Positions 54,903 through 64,000 of a DNA stretch of 64,000 nucleotides are shown here, piece after piece. The stretch's first letter is position 1. Each line of letters opens with the position of its first letter. A model generated the notes under the pieces. That model was not told the DNA's origin and did no database searches. It was given only the letters and a program-made list of their open reading frames with translations. A program made the translations under genes and the position numbers. Origin of the DNA: Megaustenia siamemsis (Eukaryota > Mollusca > Gastropoda > Stylommatophora > Ariophantidae); contig JAVIAB010000051.1 of NCBI GenBank assembly GCA_032433765.1, positions 146,428,568 through 146,492,567 of the forward strand, given 5' to 3'.

Positions 54903-55583
54903 ACTGAGTACATCACTGAGTACACAACTGAGTACATCACTGAGTACATCACTGAGACAATCACTGAGTACATCACTGAGACCATCACTGAGACCATCAC
55001 TGAGTACATCACTGAGTACATCACTGAGACCATCACTGAGATTATCACTGAGACTATCACTGAGTACATCACTGAGTACATCACTGAGACCATCACTGAG
55101 ACCATCACTGAGTACATCACTGAGACCATCACTGAGACCATCACTGAGACCATCACTAAGACCATCACTGAGTTCATCACTGAGCCCATCACTGAGCCCA
55201 TCACTGAGTACATCACTGAGACCATCACTGAGTACATCACTGAGTACATCACTGAGACCATCACTGAGACCATCACTGAGCACATCACTGAGCCCATCAC
55301 TGAGTACATTACTGAGCCCATCACTGAGCACATCACTGAGCCCATCACTGAGTACATCACTGAGTACATCACTGAGCCCATCACTGAACACATCACTGAG
55401 ACCATCACTGAGTACATCACTGAGTACATCACTGAGACCATCACTGAGCACATCACTGAGCACATCACTGAGACCATCACTGAGACCATCACTGAGACCA
55501 TCACTGAGACCATCACTGAGTACATCACTGAGCCCATCACTGATACCATCACTGAGTACATCACTGAGACCATCACTGAGTTA
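54903..55583. repeat. 12-bp minisatellite, about 57 units
   Basis: Unit ATCACTGAGTAC or ATCACTGAGACC. Four codons per unit keep plus frames of 261 and 240 codons and minus frames of 244 and 191 codons open (ITEY, STSL, MVSV, SDGL). Being open in several frames at once shows that the openness is compositional. Confidence 0.95.
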
Positions 55584-56097
55584 GTTCAACCTTTCTTATT
55601 CCAATAAGCCTTTCACTCGATTAAACCGACCGTTACCGACCGTCTCTTTCACTGAGTTAATTCTACACTTTTACGGTCTACCAGTTGTCCACACATTTAG
55701 GTAATTTGCCAGTCTGTTGCTCACTTCTTTCAGCCTTCTTTTTTTCTTTTAATTAGTCTGTCCGCCATTGAATTCGACCTTCCTTCAGCAATTCTTCTTT
55801 CATAAAAAATTATTTCCACCTTCATTTTTTTAGTTCAACAGTTCACCAGTTGTTCACATGTTTTTCTGTCGTTCTTTTGTTGAATTAATGTGACCTCACA
55901 TTCTGCAGTCAATCAATGAATCTCGATCTGTTTCTTTCTCTTTAAAATTGAACTTTATTAGTTCGTGTAAATTACATCTGTAACTGGATGTTTAAGACCA
56001 AAGGAAAGAGAACTGTTGATTGAATAAGGAAGCATAAGGGAACGATGGAATAATACATTAAAGATCTTTGTGATGATGAACGAACATAAGTAAATAT
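55584..56097. other. no recognised feature
   Basis: A doublet GACCGTTACCGACCGT sits at 55627-55642. Otherwise this is anonymous T-rich sequence. Confidence 0.5.
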
Positions 56098-57165
56098 TAA
56101 GGATAATGGAGAAGGACCAGAAATGCTAAAAGAAGAAGTGGAAGACGCCTTGCGCAATATAAAAGCAGGAAAAGCTCTTGGACCAGATAATATAACTAAA
56201 GAAGAGATTGAATCCATGGGTGATTTTGGAATAGAATTAATAACAAAAGTATTCAATGATATCTACAACAGCGGATATATACCAGACGACATGCTCAAAT
56301 CAATATTCATAGCCCTACCAAAAAATCTGGTACGATTGAATGCGATGATCATCGCACAATAAGCCTTATGAGTCACATGACTAAGATATTACTAAGAATC
56401 ATCATGCGAAGAGTGCGAAACAAAATCAGTGCAGAAATTAGCGATGAACAGTGTGGTTTTGTTAGAGGTAAAGGAACAAGCAAGCCATTTACATTATAAG
56501 ATCTTTAGTAGAAAGAGCCATAGAGATGAAAACATACCTGTACCTATGTTTCATAGATTACACTAAAGCATTTGACAAAGTAGGGAGCCGCGATAGCTCA
56601 GTGGTTAGTGAGCTGGACTACAAAGGATAAGGTCTGTACAAATTATGGTCGTTAACACCATATTTTCTATACGCCACTTGGCGTGACGGGGCACTTTACT
56701 TTTTTTTTTATTTGGCAACGTAAAGCACCCAGAAATAATCAAAATTTTATAAGACATAAACGTAGACAGCAAAGATCTAAGAATAATTAAGAACATGTAC
56801 TGGCAACAAACAGCGACCATAAGAACTGGAAACCAATTGGGAATGTTTCAACAAATAAAACAGAGTGTTAGACAAGGTTGTGTGCAGTCGGCAGTTTTAT
56901 TTAATATGTATACTGAGATTGTTTTAAGATCCATAAGGGACATGCCTCGAATAACATTAGGAGGTCTTAATATATATAAACTGATGTATACTTATAATAC
57001 AGTCGTAATCGCTAAGAGTGAAAATGAGTTACAAGAAATGTTAGGCATTATAGTGAAGGAAAGCAAAAACAAAGGACTCAGTCTTAATAGCAAAAGGATA
57101 GAAGTAATGGTAGCAACAAAGACAAATATATTACCGCAAGCCACAATAACGCTAACATTTGGGTT
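56098..57165 (+). mobile_element. LINE reverse-transcriptase domain (probably family F), interrupted by a SINE
   Basis: The fingers region EEVEDALRNIKAGKALGPDN is followed by IYNSGYIPDDMLKSIFIALP, a frameshift, then ISLMSHMTKILLRIIMRRVR, EQCGFVRGKGTS and CFIDYTKAFDKV. The SINE at 56582-56712 falls directly after AFDKV. The frame resumes with RTGNQLGMFQQIKQSVRQGC and continues to MYTYNTVVIAKSEN. There the expected YADD catalytic box reads YTYN, so both Asp codons are lost. This is the largest stretch of reverse-transcriptase core in the window. It is 5'-truncated and inactive. Confidence 0.88.
56582..56712 (+). mobile_element. SINE family 1, internally deleted
   Basis: The head GGGAGCCGCGATAGCTCAGT runs to GGACTACAAAGGATAAG, then jumps to GTCTGTACAAATTATGGTCG and the normal tail. 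About 125 bp, including the B box, are missing. It is inserted in the LINE coding region. Confidence 0.9.
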
Positions 57166-57902
57166 GTTATGGTTATAAGTCAGTCCATTAGTGATGTTTT
57201 TTTAATGATCGCGACCGCACTTTGGCACATATGCACTTCCTCAGCTACAGGAGACATATAACACACACACACAGTTCTTGTCATTCTCGTCGCGCCCCCG
57301 GAACAAGGAAACATGAAAGTGCAATCTGTGTCCTACAGAAAACATTGATATCGATTCTGGAAGACTGCGGCTGTTTGACGTTAATGAGGGAGATAAACAC
57401 AACAATGAATCTAGACGACATAAGCCTCAGCCACCGACAGTTTCTCTCTGAATGCAAATCGCATCACCGAGGTGTGGTTGTAGATGGAAATAGGATCATG
57501 GAGAGAATACATCAGTGAGGATGAACGGAGAAGTGACCGCTAGATCGTTAGTTTTATGTGCTACACGTATGCACTAAAAACAGAAAAGAAATGATAGCAG
57601 AAGACATCCTAAATTCCAACGTGGTCTATTTTGACAGCCGTGCTGCATTTTTATACGACGCAGACATTGTTTGGGTCTCAGCCGGCTTGACGTTTTTCTC
57701 TTTTTCTTCGTTATTGTAAATGTTGACAAGGGCGTCCATTGCGCTGCGTCGCACTCAACGACAATCTGCTATATCTGTGCTGTTTGAATTGATCAACGAC
57801 AATTTTCGTGGGCGATTTCGCTTTCTCTTTTTGATTTATATCTACCTTACAAGTTGCCTTGTTCTTTTGTGTAACTAACACATCATGTTATCTATCTATC
57901 AC
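57166..57902. other. no recognised feature
   Basis: A 98-codon plus frame (57222-57518) contains no motif I can name. A CA repeat lies at 57261-57272. Confidence 0.5.
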
Positions 57903-58275
57903 AAATCACAACATAAAATTGAAGCCTGTGAATTGTGGATTTTTAGAAGAATAGTTAGAATTGGATAGAAAGAAAAGAAAACAAACGATGAAGTCTTAAA
58001 ACAACTAAAACTGAAAAGAGAACTACTAAATACAAACAAGACAAATGCGATTTTTGGGCCATGTTAAAAGACACTGTTAACAGCCTACTAAAATTAATTT
58101 TGGAGGGTAAAAGTGGCAGAGGCAGACCAATACTAACATGGACGCGTAACATGAAAAGATGGACAAGTCAGCCTATGACAACCTGCACCATCAAAGCAAG
58201 AGACAGAGCAGAATGGTGCTCCATGGTAGCCAACCTTCGTTGCGGAGATGACACTCGATGATGATGATGATTTTT
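57903..58275 (+). mobile_element. LINE family A 3' end
   Basis: HKIEACELWIFRRIVRIGWK-like sequence, NDEVLKQLKLKRELLNTNK, LKLILEGKSGRGRPILTWTR, MKRWTSQPMTTCTIKARDRA and EWCSMVANLRCGDDTR, then (GAT)n. This is the complete C-terminus and tail of family A, and it explains the antisense sequence at 3034-3250. Confidence 0.9.
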
Positions 58276-58493
58276 AAGCTGCAGAAACATCTATGTCTTT
58301 TAACAGTGCTTGAATTTTAGCGCGAAAGATTAATCAATAAATCACACAAGAACTAGCACAGTAAGCGTATGTAGCTCAGATAGTAGCTGATAGATGAACG
58401 ATTAGAAGCACATTTAGAATATGGAAATACGCACAATTTTAAGAATGAACGAAGAGTCTTTGCGTGACAGTGGACAATCTGTTGACAGAAGAC

Positions 58494-58782
58494 AAGTAAT
58501 AATAATTTTAAAAAAAACTAAAGCATATTTTAAAAAGTATCACGCCAAGTGGCGAATAGGGAATATGGTGTTAATGACTTTAATTTTACAGACCTTCGGC
58601 ACATGATTTTTGAGGTAATGTGGTCTGTATTACGCCCGTGCGGATTTACTTTCCGAGAAAAAAAATCCGATACCCATTTAAAGCTGGGTGAACCCGGAGG
58701 CCTTCGGTTGGGATCGAACCCTACCTCTTATCTTTTGTAGTCTTGTTCTAACCACTGTGCTATCGTGGCTCCCAAGTAATAA
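58494..58782 (-). mobile_element. SINE family 1, full length with 9-bp duplication
   Basis: AAGTAATAA at 58494-58502 and 58774-58782. The minus-strand head GGGAGCCACGATAGCACAGT has one substitution in the A box. The B box GGGTTCGATCCC is intact. The tail is A-rich with an extra TTTAG stretch. Confidence 0.88.
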
Positions 58783-58990
58783 GTGAATATTATTGTGGAC
58801 GGAAACTTCCGATGCTAGAAATCAGCGAATAATTGTGGGGAACATGTACGGTTATATGAGTAAAGGGTTAAAGCATAAAAATGCGAAGCTGCAGTAAAGC
58901 TGAATGTGAGGAAAAATTAAAAAATATAAAAAAATGGTATGTAAGAAGCTTTACGTGATAAGTGGACGACACAGACGTTTTGTCATTCTC

Positions 58991-59066
58991 GTCAAGCAGT
59001 TTAGTCAAGCAGTTTAGTCAAGCAGTTTAGTCAAGCAGTTTAGTCAAGCAGTTTAGTCAAGCAGTA
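58991..59066. repeat. 13-bp minisatellite, about 6 units
   Basis: Perfect units of GTCAAGCAGTTTA. Confidence 0.95.
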
Positions 59067-59390
59067 CAGTGGCGTATAGAAAACGTATGTAAACATACGT
59101 TTATGTCACTGGGACATATCAACAAATAATTGATAACAGAAAACACAGGCTGGGTTTGTGTTGTAATGCAGGTGGCAAGGCGCTGTGTCGAGAAGTAAGA
59201 GTTCAGTCCTACTTTGGGCTGTCTTTTGTTCTCTGTTGTTTTCTGTTGTTTGTTTGTGGATTATTCCAAGTGTTGGAAACATTCCTGTTCCCAAAAATAT
59301 TCGTAATTCTCTTGACGTCACAGATAGTGCTTTTACAGTTTAGATAGAACCTTAATGGCGGCATTCTTGTCACAGGTTGATACGAAAAGT
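59067..59390. other. no recognised feature
   Basis: Anonymous sequence immediately 3' of the antisense family E element. A small part could be its 3' end. Confidence 0.45.
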
Positions 59391-60590
59391 CTGCAATATA
59401 TATATGGCCCTTATCGTCTTGTCAGACGGTCTAGTGGAGGCTATTGTGTATATGGCCCTTATCGTCTTGTCAGACGGTCTAGTGGAGGCTATTCTGTATA
59501 TATTTTGAGGTTTTGTTTTTGTCGAACAGTTTCTCTCGTGGCTAATTCTACCAATGTTTGAGAAACACGCACGGCCACAGAATGAACAAACCAGGCCCAC
59601 TGATCCACATGGTTTTCCATCCTTTTTCATGAGTCTTTTCTCTTCTAAGTTTTGCCTTAATACAGTCTCAAATGATGTTATACCATTCCTTTACATGCTC
59701 TCCATGATGTGCGATCACTAGCTAGATATTCCCAGTCATTTTCACAGATGAAGAAGTCATTCAGAGATGATTTACAGATATCTCTATATCGTAGTTTAGG
59801 TCTGCCGATTTGTCTTTTTCCGTGTGTTAGTTCACCATATAGAATTTGCCTGGGGATGCGTTTTTCTTCCATTCGCTGGACGTGCCCGAGCAATCTTATC
59901 ATTCGACTTCAGAGCATCGACATGATTTTTGGGGTCTTAGCACGTTGCAGGACAGTTAATTTGGTTATTTTGTCCTGCCTTTTGATGTGCATTATTCTGC
60001 GGAGGCATCGCATGTGGATTACATTTAGTCTTTTTTTCCTGGTTTGAGTATGTTGTCCAAGTTTCATATCTATATAATAGTGTGCTAAGCACACATGTTT
60101 GATATATTAAGAGTTTTGTCTTCAGTGGTAGTTTCGTGTTGTTCCAGGCCCTTTCTGTGAGTTTGTCGAAGGTGGTAGCTGCCTTACCAATTCGGCTGTT
60201 AATTTCATTATCAAGAGAAATGGTTTGCGTAATTGTGGATCCAAGATACGTAAATTTCTGAACTGATTCTAGTGGACAATCTTTTAGCGTGATTAATAGA
60301 GGTTTGATGTCGTCTTGACTTAGTATTACTGTTTTCTGAACATTAATTGACAGTGAAAAAAGGTCACATGCTTTGTCCAGGTTGTTGATCAGCGATTGTA
60401 GGGTGGCTTCACTATGAGCGACTAGGGCTGCATCGTCAGCAAATAAAAATTCTTTAAGTAGGGCAACATTTGTTTTGGTTTTTGCTCTTAGTCGTGCTAG
60501 GTTGAACAGTGAGCCATCTGGTCTAGTGCGAATGTAAATATCTCCTGAGCTGTTTTCGAAGGCGTAATTTAGAAGGGCAGCAAAAAATAT
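59391..60590 (-). mobile_element. LINE family E, reverse-transcriptase palm to C-terminal zinc knuckle
   Basis: The minus strand, 60590 down to about 59500, encodes IYIRTRPDGSLFNLARLRAK, EFLFADDAALVAHSEA (FADD at about 60427-60447 with both Asp), FTYLGSTITQTISLDNEINS, a frameshift after YSNQEKK, then NVIHMRCLRRIMHIKRQDKI, a stop after KIMSML, then IRLLGHVQRMEEKRIPRQIL and GRPKLRYRDICKSSLNDFFI. A C-terminal CSFCGRACFSNIGRISHERN follows, a C2H2-type knuckle usual at the end of this LINE group. The 3' region carries a 50-bp doublet (59403-59502) with CTTGTCAGACGGTCTAGTGG. It is 5'-truncated at about 60590 against another LINE. Confidence 0.9.
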
Positions 60591-60890
60591 GTGTTTTGAA
60601 ATTTCTGCCTTGTCATGTAGCCAAACTATTGTATCTGTTGTTTCTTTATATATTCTACGGCGGGGGTTATTCTTTGCTTTTTTCTCAGTTCTTCATTTCT
60701 GATCTTATCTCTCAGGCTGTTTCCTGTCATTCGTCTAACATGTTTCATCTCAGGAGAGGTTATTTTTGTTATTGTTCTTGCATCTCAGGTCCAGGCCTGG
60801 CATTGGTAGCACATCGTTGAGATGAAGATTGTATTGTAAAGTACCAGTTTTGCCTCTTGAGTTATTTCTTTGTCAAAAAATAGTTGTAAT
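60591..60890 (-). mobile_element. LINE family C fragment, antisense
   Basis: The minus strand encodes AIYNTIFISTMCYQCQAWT-like sequence, MKHVRRMTGNSLRDKIRNE and EYIKKQQIQ-like segments of family C, frameshifted. It joins family E without a visible duplication. Confidence 0.8.
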
Positions 60891-60949
60891 AGCTGTCATT
60901 TCCATAAAATGTTAAATATAAAATATAAATGTAAAATTATTGACAATGT

Positions 60950-61615
60950 ATGTATTAGATATAAATATCAAAAAAGCAAAAACTATGGTCATAAACAAAG
61001 ATAATACTCAAAACCTACAAGTGGATATCAAAGTTGAACGAAAAGATCTGGAGACAGTTCAGAGCACAACTACCTAGGACATATTATAACCAGTTATGGA
61101 AATGTACAACTGAAATAAACAAAAGAACGAGAATGGCAAAAAGTAATTTTAATGCCATGAAGAATATACTAACAACAAAACAAATAACACCAGGGCTAAA
61201 ACTAAGGATAGCATAATGTTAAATCTTCTCAACATTACTGTATGGTGAAGAAACATGGACATTAGACAAGAAAACAGAATACAAAACTTGCTGACTTTAA
61301 AATGTAAAATTACAGAAGAACTGTATGGAAGGAAATGAAAACAGATGATGATGTCTTAAAACAACTATAAATGAAAATTGATTCAAACAAGATAAATAGA
61401 TTTTTGGAGCATGTTGACACAGCAGCCTTTTAAAAGTAATCTTGGAAGGGAAAATAGAAGGTAAAAGAGGCAGACCAAGACTAACATGGACGAGTAATAT
61501 CAAAAGATGGACAAGCCAGCCTATGACAACCTGCACCATCAAAGCAAGAGACAGAGCAGAATGGCGCTCCATGGTAGCCAACTTTTAATGCGGAGACGGC
61601 TCTTAATGGTGATGA
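60950..61615 (+). mobile_element. LINE family A 3' part, frameshifted
   Basis: Encodes LDINIKKAKTMVINKDNTQN, then EINKRTRMAKSNFNAMKNIL, a broken LLYGEETWTLDKKTE segment, LEGKIEGKRGRPRLTWTSNI and the CTIKARDRAEWRSMVAN tail with GGTGATGATGG. It is collinear with the antisense copy at 3034-3760, with more indels. Confidence 0.88.
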
Positions 61616-62297
61616 TGGACTATCTTTACTATTCACCAGAACTTGAACCGAGTGACTTTTTTTGGGTTTCCAAATGCAGGTTATCTTCAACGCTGAGGGC
61701 GTGATGGTGGCCACTAAAGTACAAACATCTTTTCTTATATCTTCACTGCCGGTGTTGTTCTACACTTACTTTCCTCTATAATATTTCCGCACACTCCCTC
61801 TACCTGCTATATTTAATATTTAAGGATAAAATCTGGCAAACATCTATTAGAGTATAAAAGTGCATACATTAGCATTGTGTAATTACTAGACTTTAATATT
61901 CTTCTAACAAGGGCATGATACGTAACTCTCATATATTTGTAAAATAATCCGTTGGAGACTATCGTACTTTGCTGCAATCTTTTAAAAAAATTGTTCTCAT
62001 TACTTATGTGTTTTTTTTTCCTTGCTGAGCTAGGATTTCCCATAAGCTTGTGAATTATAAATTAGTCATGAGGAGCTTTGAGAAGCAGGAAGTATCTCTT
62101 CTCAACATTTGCACAATTTTCAAGACTTTTCAGAGACTCTATGTGTGCATGCAATGTTTGTTTTTGTTTACTGGTAGTTTCTCTCTTCCGGTAACATCTC
62201 GCTCGATGAGGGGTAGGACTTTAGCCAGCCTCGTCATGACTAATCATAGACAAGTAATACGTTCTGTGCACTTTTTACGATTTTACAAGATTTGAAA
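61616..62297. other. no recognised feature
   Basis: Short open frames only. No element termini or tandem structure. Confidence 0.5.
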
Positions 62298-62490
62298 ATC
62301 ATCATCATTAATTAACATGCCTGCTGGCGTAGGTGATCATGTCTATCCACAACTTTCTGTCTCGACAGTTATTTATTATTTCTGCTGTTGACCTTCTGCC
62401 AAATCCATTCTCAAAAGCTGTCTGGTATATTTTCTCTCTGCTTTCCTCTATCTCTTCGTCCCTCAATTTTCCCAGTTGTTACAATATATT
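62298..62490 (-). mobile_element. LINE family F 3' end, antisense, short
   Basis: CATCATCATTAATTAACATG precedes CTGGCGTAGGTGATCATG, which is the complement of the F terminus. The minus strand continues as RSRQKVVDRH- and ENGFGRRSTAEI-type sequence before being cut at about 62490. Confidence 0.85.
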
Positions 62491-62837
62491 CCATATATTT
62501 GAGACTAGATGTTGTGTATTGAACATTACGCATTTAAACAACATTTTTATTAATTGTATTCTATTTTTTATTTCTTTTAATTTGCTGATTGTCTTTTTCT
62601 GATACATTCTTAGTTTAATTTTTCTTTTGTTGACCTTAAATAACGATACTATTAAGCTATAGAGCTCCTCTATACGTTTACATAGGACAATACACTTGTA
62701 TACAGAATATTAAGATCAAATAGGCAATGTTTCAGGTTAGACAAAATGTGCAGACATAGTTTCCCTGACGTCTGTAACTAGTCCATTTGAAATTGAATAG
62801 AATTGTAAAGATAGGAAAAGTGAAGCTAGTAGACATC
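62491..62837. other. no recognised feature
   Basis: T-rich anonymous sequence. Confidence 0.5.
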
Positions 62838-63115
62838 ATCAAGTACCATGCCTGCTGGCGTAGGTGATCATGTTTCAACACAACTCTCGATCTAAAAAAT
62901 AATTGATCAATTGACCTTCTGCCAAGCTTTTCTCTTAATCTGTCCGATATCTTTTCTCTTTGCTTCCCTCTATCTTTTCGTCCCTCAATTTTCCCAGTTG
63001 TCACAATATATTCCAGCAGTTCCCTTCTCATTACATGGCCAAAAAATGATTATTATTTCTTCCTAATATTGGAAATTGGCTCTCTTTTTGCTTTGGCCTC
63101 TTTCACAACAGGCAA
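62838..63115 (-). mobile_element. LINE family F 3' end, antisense
   Basis: Begins with CATCATCAAGTACCATGCCT and CTGGCGTAGGTGATCATG, then LEYIVTTGKIEGRKDRGKQR and EKISDRLREKLGRRS on the minus strand. The end at about 63115 (EAKAKRE) shows a 5' truncation. It is only about 350 bp from the previous copy and in the same orientation. Confidence 0.87.
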
Positions 63116-63373
63116 GAAAAGTGCATTAACAAGTCACCAAGAAGTAGTTGCTTTTGTAATTTGTTCACTGCATAGTTTTATTAGAAAAGGTACGTTATTA
63201 GAAAAGCATGCTTAGAAATTACGTCAAACGGAATAACAGAGAAAAAAAGATAAGAGGCAGAAGTAGACAAGAAAAAGGGATCCGGAATAGTATAATTCCA
63301 CAATGGAAAGGAAATCAACCTCTTAAAAGCTGTCAGCTGTAGAAGCAGGATGTGTTCAGAGATCTGACTGCAT

Positions 63374-64000
63374 GCAACACCAGTCAATATTGCGTAACAA
63401 CAAAACCCTCTAGCGTGCAATACCAGTCAATATCAAGTAACAACAAAAATCTCTACCATCACCAGTCAATATCAAGTAACAACAAAAATCTCTACCATCA
63501 CCAGTCAATATCAAGTAACAACAAAAATCTCTACCATCACCAGTCAATATCAAGTAACAACAAAAATCTCTACCATCACCAGTCAATATCAAGTAACAAC
63601 AAAAATCTCTACCATCACCAGTCAATATCAAGTAACAACAAAAATCTCTGCCATCACCAGTCAATATCAAGTAACAACAAAAATCTCTACCATCACCAGT
63701 CAATATCAAGTAACAACAAAAATCTATACTATCACCAGTCAATATCTGGTAATAACAAAAATCCCTACCATCACCAGTCAATATCAGTAACAACAAACAT
63801 CTCTACCAACACCAGTCAATATCTAGTAACAACAAACATCTCTACCAACACCAGTCAATATCTAGTAACAACAAACATCTCTACCAACACCAGTCAATAT
63901 CAAGTAACAACAAAAATCTCTATCAACACCAGTCAATATTGCGTAACAACAAAACCCTATAGCGTGCAATACCAGTCAATATCTAGTAACAACTCTCTAC
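63374..64000. repeat. 39-bp minisatellite, about 16 units, runs off the window
   Basis: Unit CCATCACCAGTCAATATCAA plus GTAACAACAAAAATCTCTA, 39 bp. Thirteen codons per unit leave a 128-codon minus-strand frame open (GDGRDFCCYLILT repeat). Marginal units at both sides have AACACC and TTGCG variants. Confidence 0.95.

Overview
This is non-coding, repeat-saturated eukaryotic DNA, most likely from an invertebrate. I see no intact host gene, no bacterial-type operon and no credible structural RNA gene. The mix of tRNA-derived SINEs, many 5'-truncated non-LTR retrotransposon (LINE) tails ending in GAT-type microsatellite, a Penelope-like GIY-YIG fragment and dozens of minisatellites would fit a mollusc (perhaps a heterobranch gastropod). 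That assignment is an inference with low confidence. By my boundaries tandem arrays alone cover about 20 kb. Long open frames in the window are almost all artefacts of arrays whose unit length is a multiple of three.

Layout. 1-4.5 kb: 43-bp and 67-bp minisatellites, compound microsatellites and two LINE tails (families A and B). 5-12.4 kb: mostly anonymous sequence with 33-bp and 36-bp arrays, a Penelope-like fragment, a SINE split by a LINE, and two palindromic MITE-like units. 12.5-24 kb: a 41-bp minisatellite interrupted by an 8,831-bp foldback element (12977-21807). Its arms are 3.4 and 4.2 kb, it is flanked by the 6-bp duplication TACATG, and its termini are AG...CT. 24-31.5 kb: a 27-bp CT-rich array, a 25-bp array, a full-length SINE and a 53-bp array of about 56 units. 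32-36 kb: a 22-bp array, SINEs, and an 18-bp array. 36.2-40.5 kb: remains of one multi-exon-length gene of a multicopy metazoan family, broken up by LINEs, a SINE and a minisatellite that grew out of its own codons. 40.7-50.9 kb: dispersed repeat, LINE fragments, two more 18-bp arrays and a CATA array. 51-55.6 kb: MITE-like palindrome, 54-bp array, second SINE family, 12-bp array. 56-63 kb: a run of LINE fragments of several families in both orientations. 63.4-64 kb: a 39-bp array running off the end.

LINE labels used here (local, not database names): A ends on both strands in GAT repeats and has a C-terminal CETW/RRIGR-type segment (3.0, 43.1, 57.9, 60.9 kb). B is at 3.9 and 44.8 kb. C has the EYIKQQQ..WFGH segment (10.7, 33.5, 36.6, 49.5, 60.6 kb). 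E has FADDAAL and a C-terminal CxxC zinc knuckle (41.6, 59.4 kb). F ends in GATCACCTACGCCAGCAG plus GAT repeats (12.2, 38.8, 39.9, 48.2, 50.4, 62.3, 62.8 kb, probably 56.1 kb). All are truncated or frameshifted.

The strongest candidate for something undescribed is the giant foldback element, whose arms are assembled from several tandem-repeat modules. The second is the minisatellite born from codons of a decaying gene at 38.4-39.6 kb.
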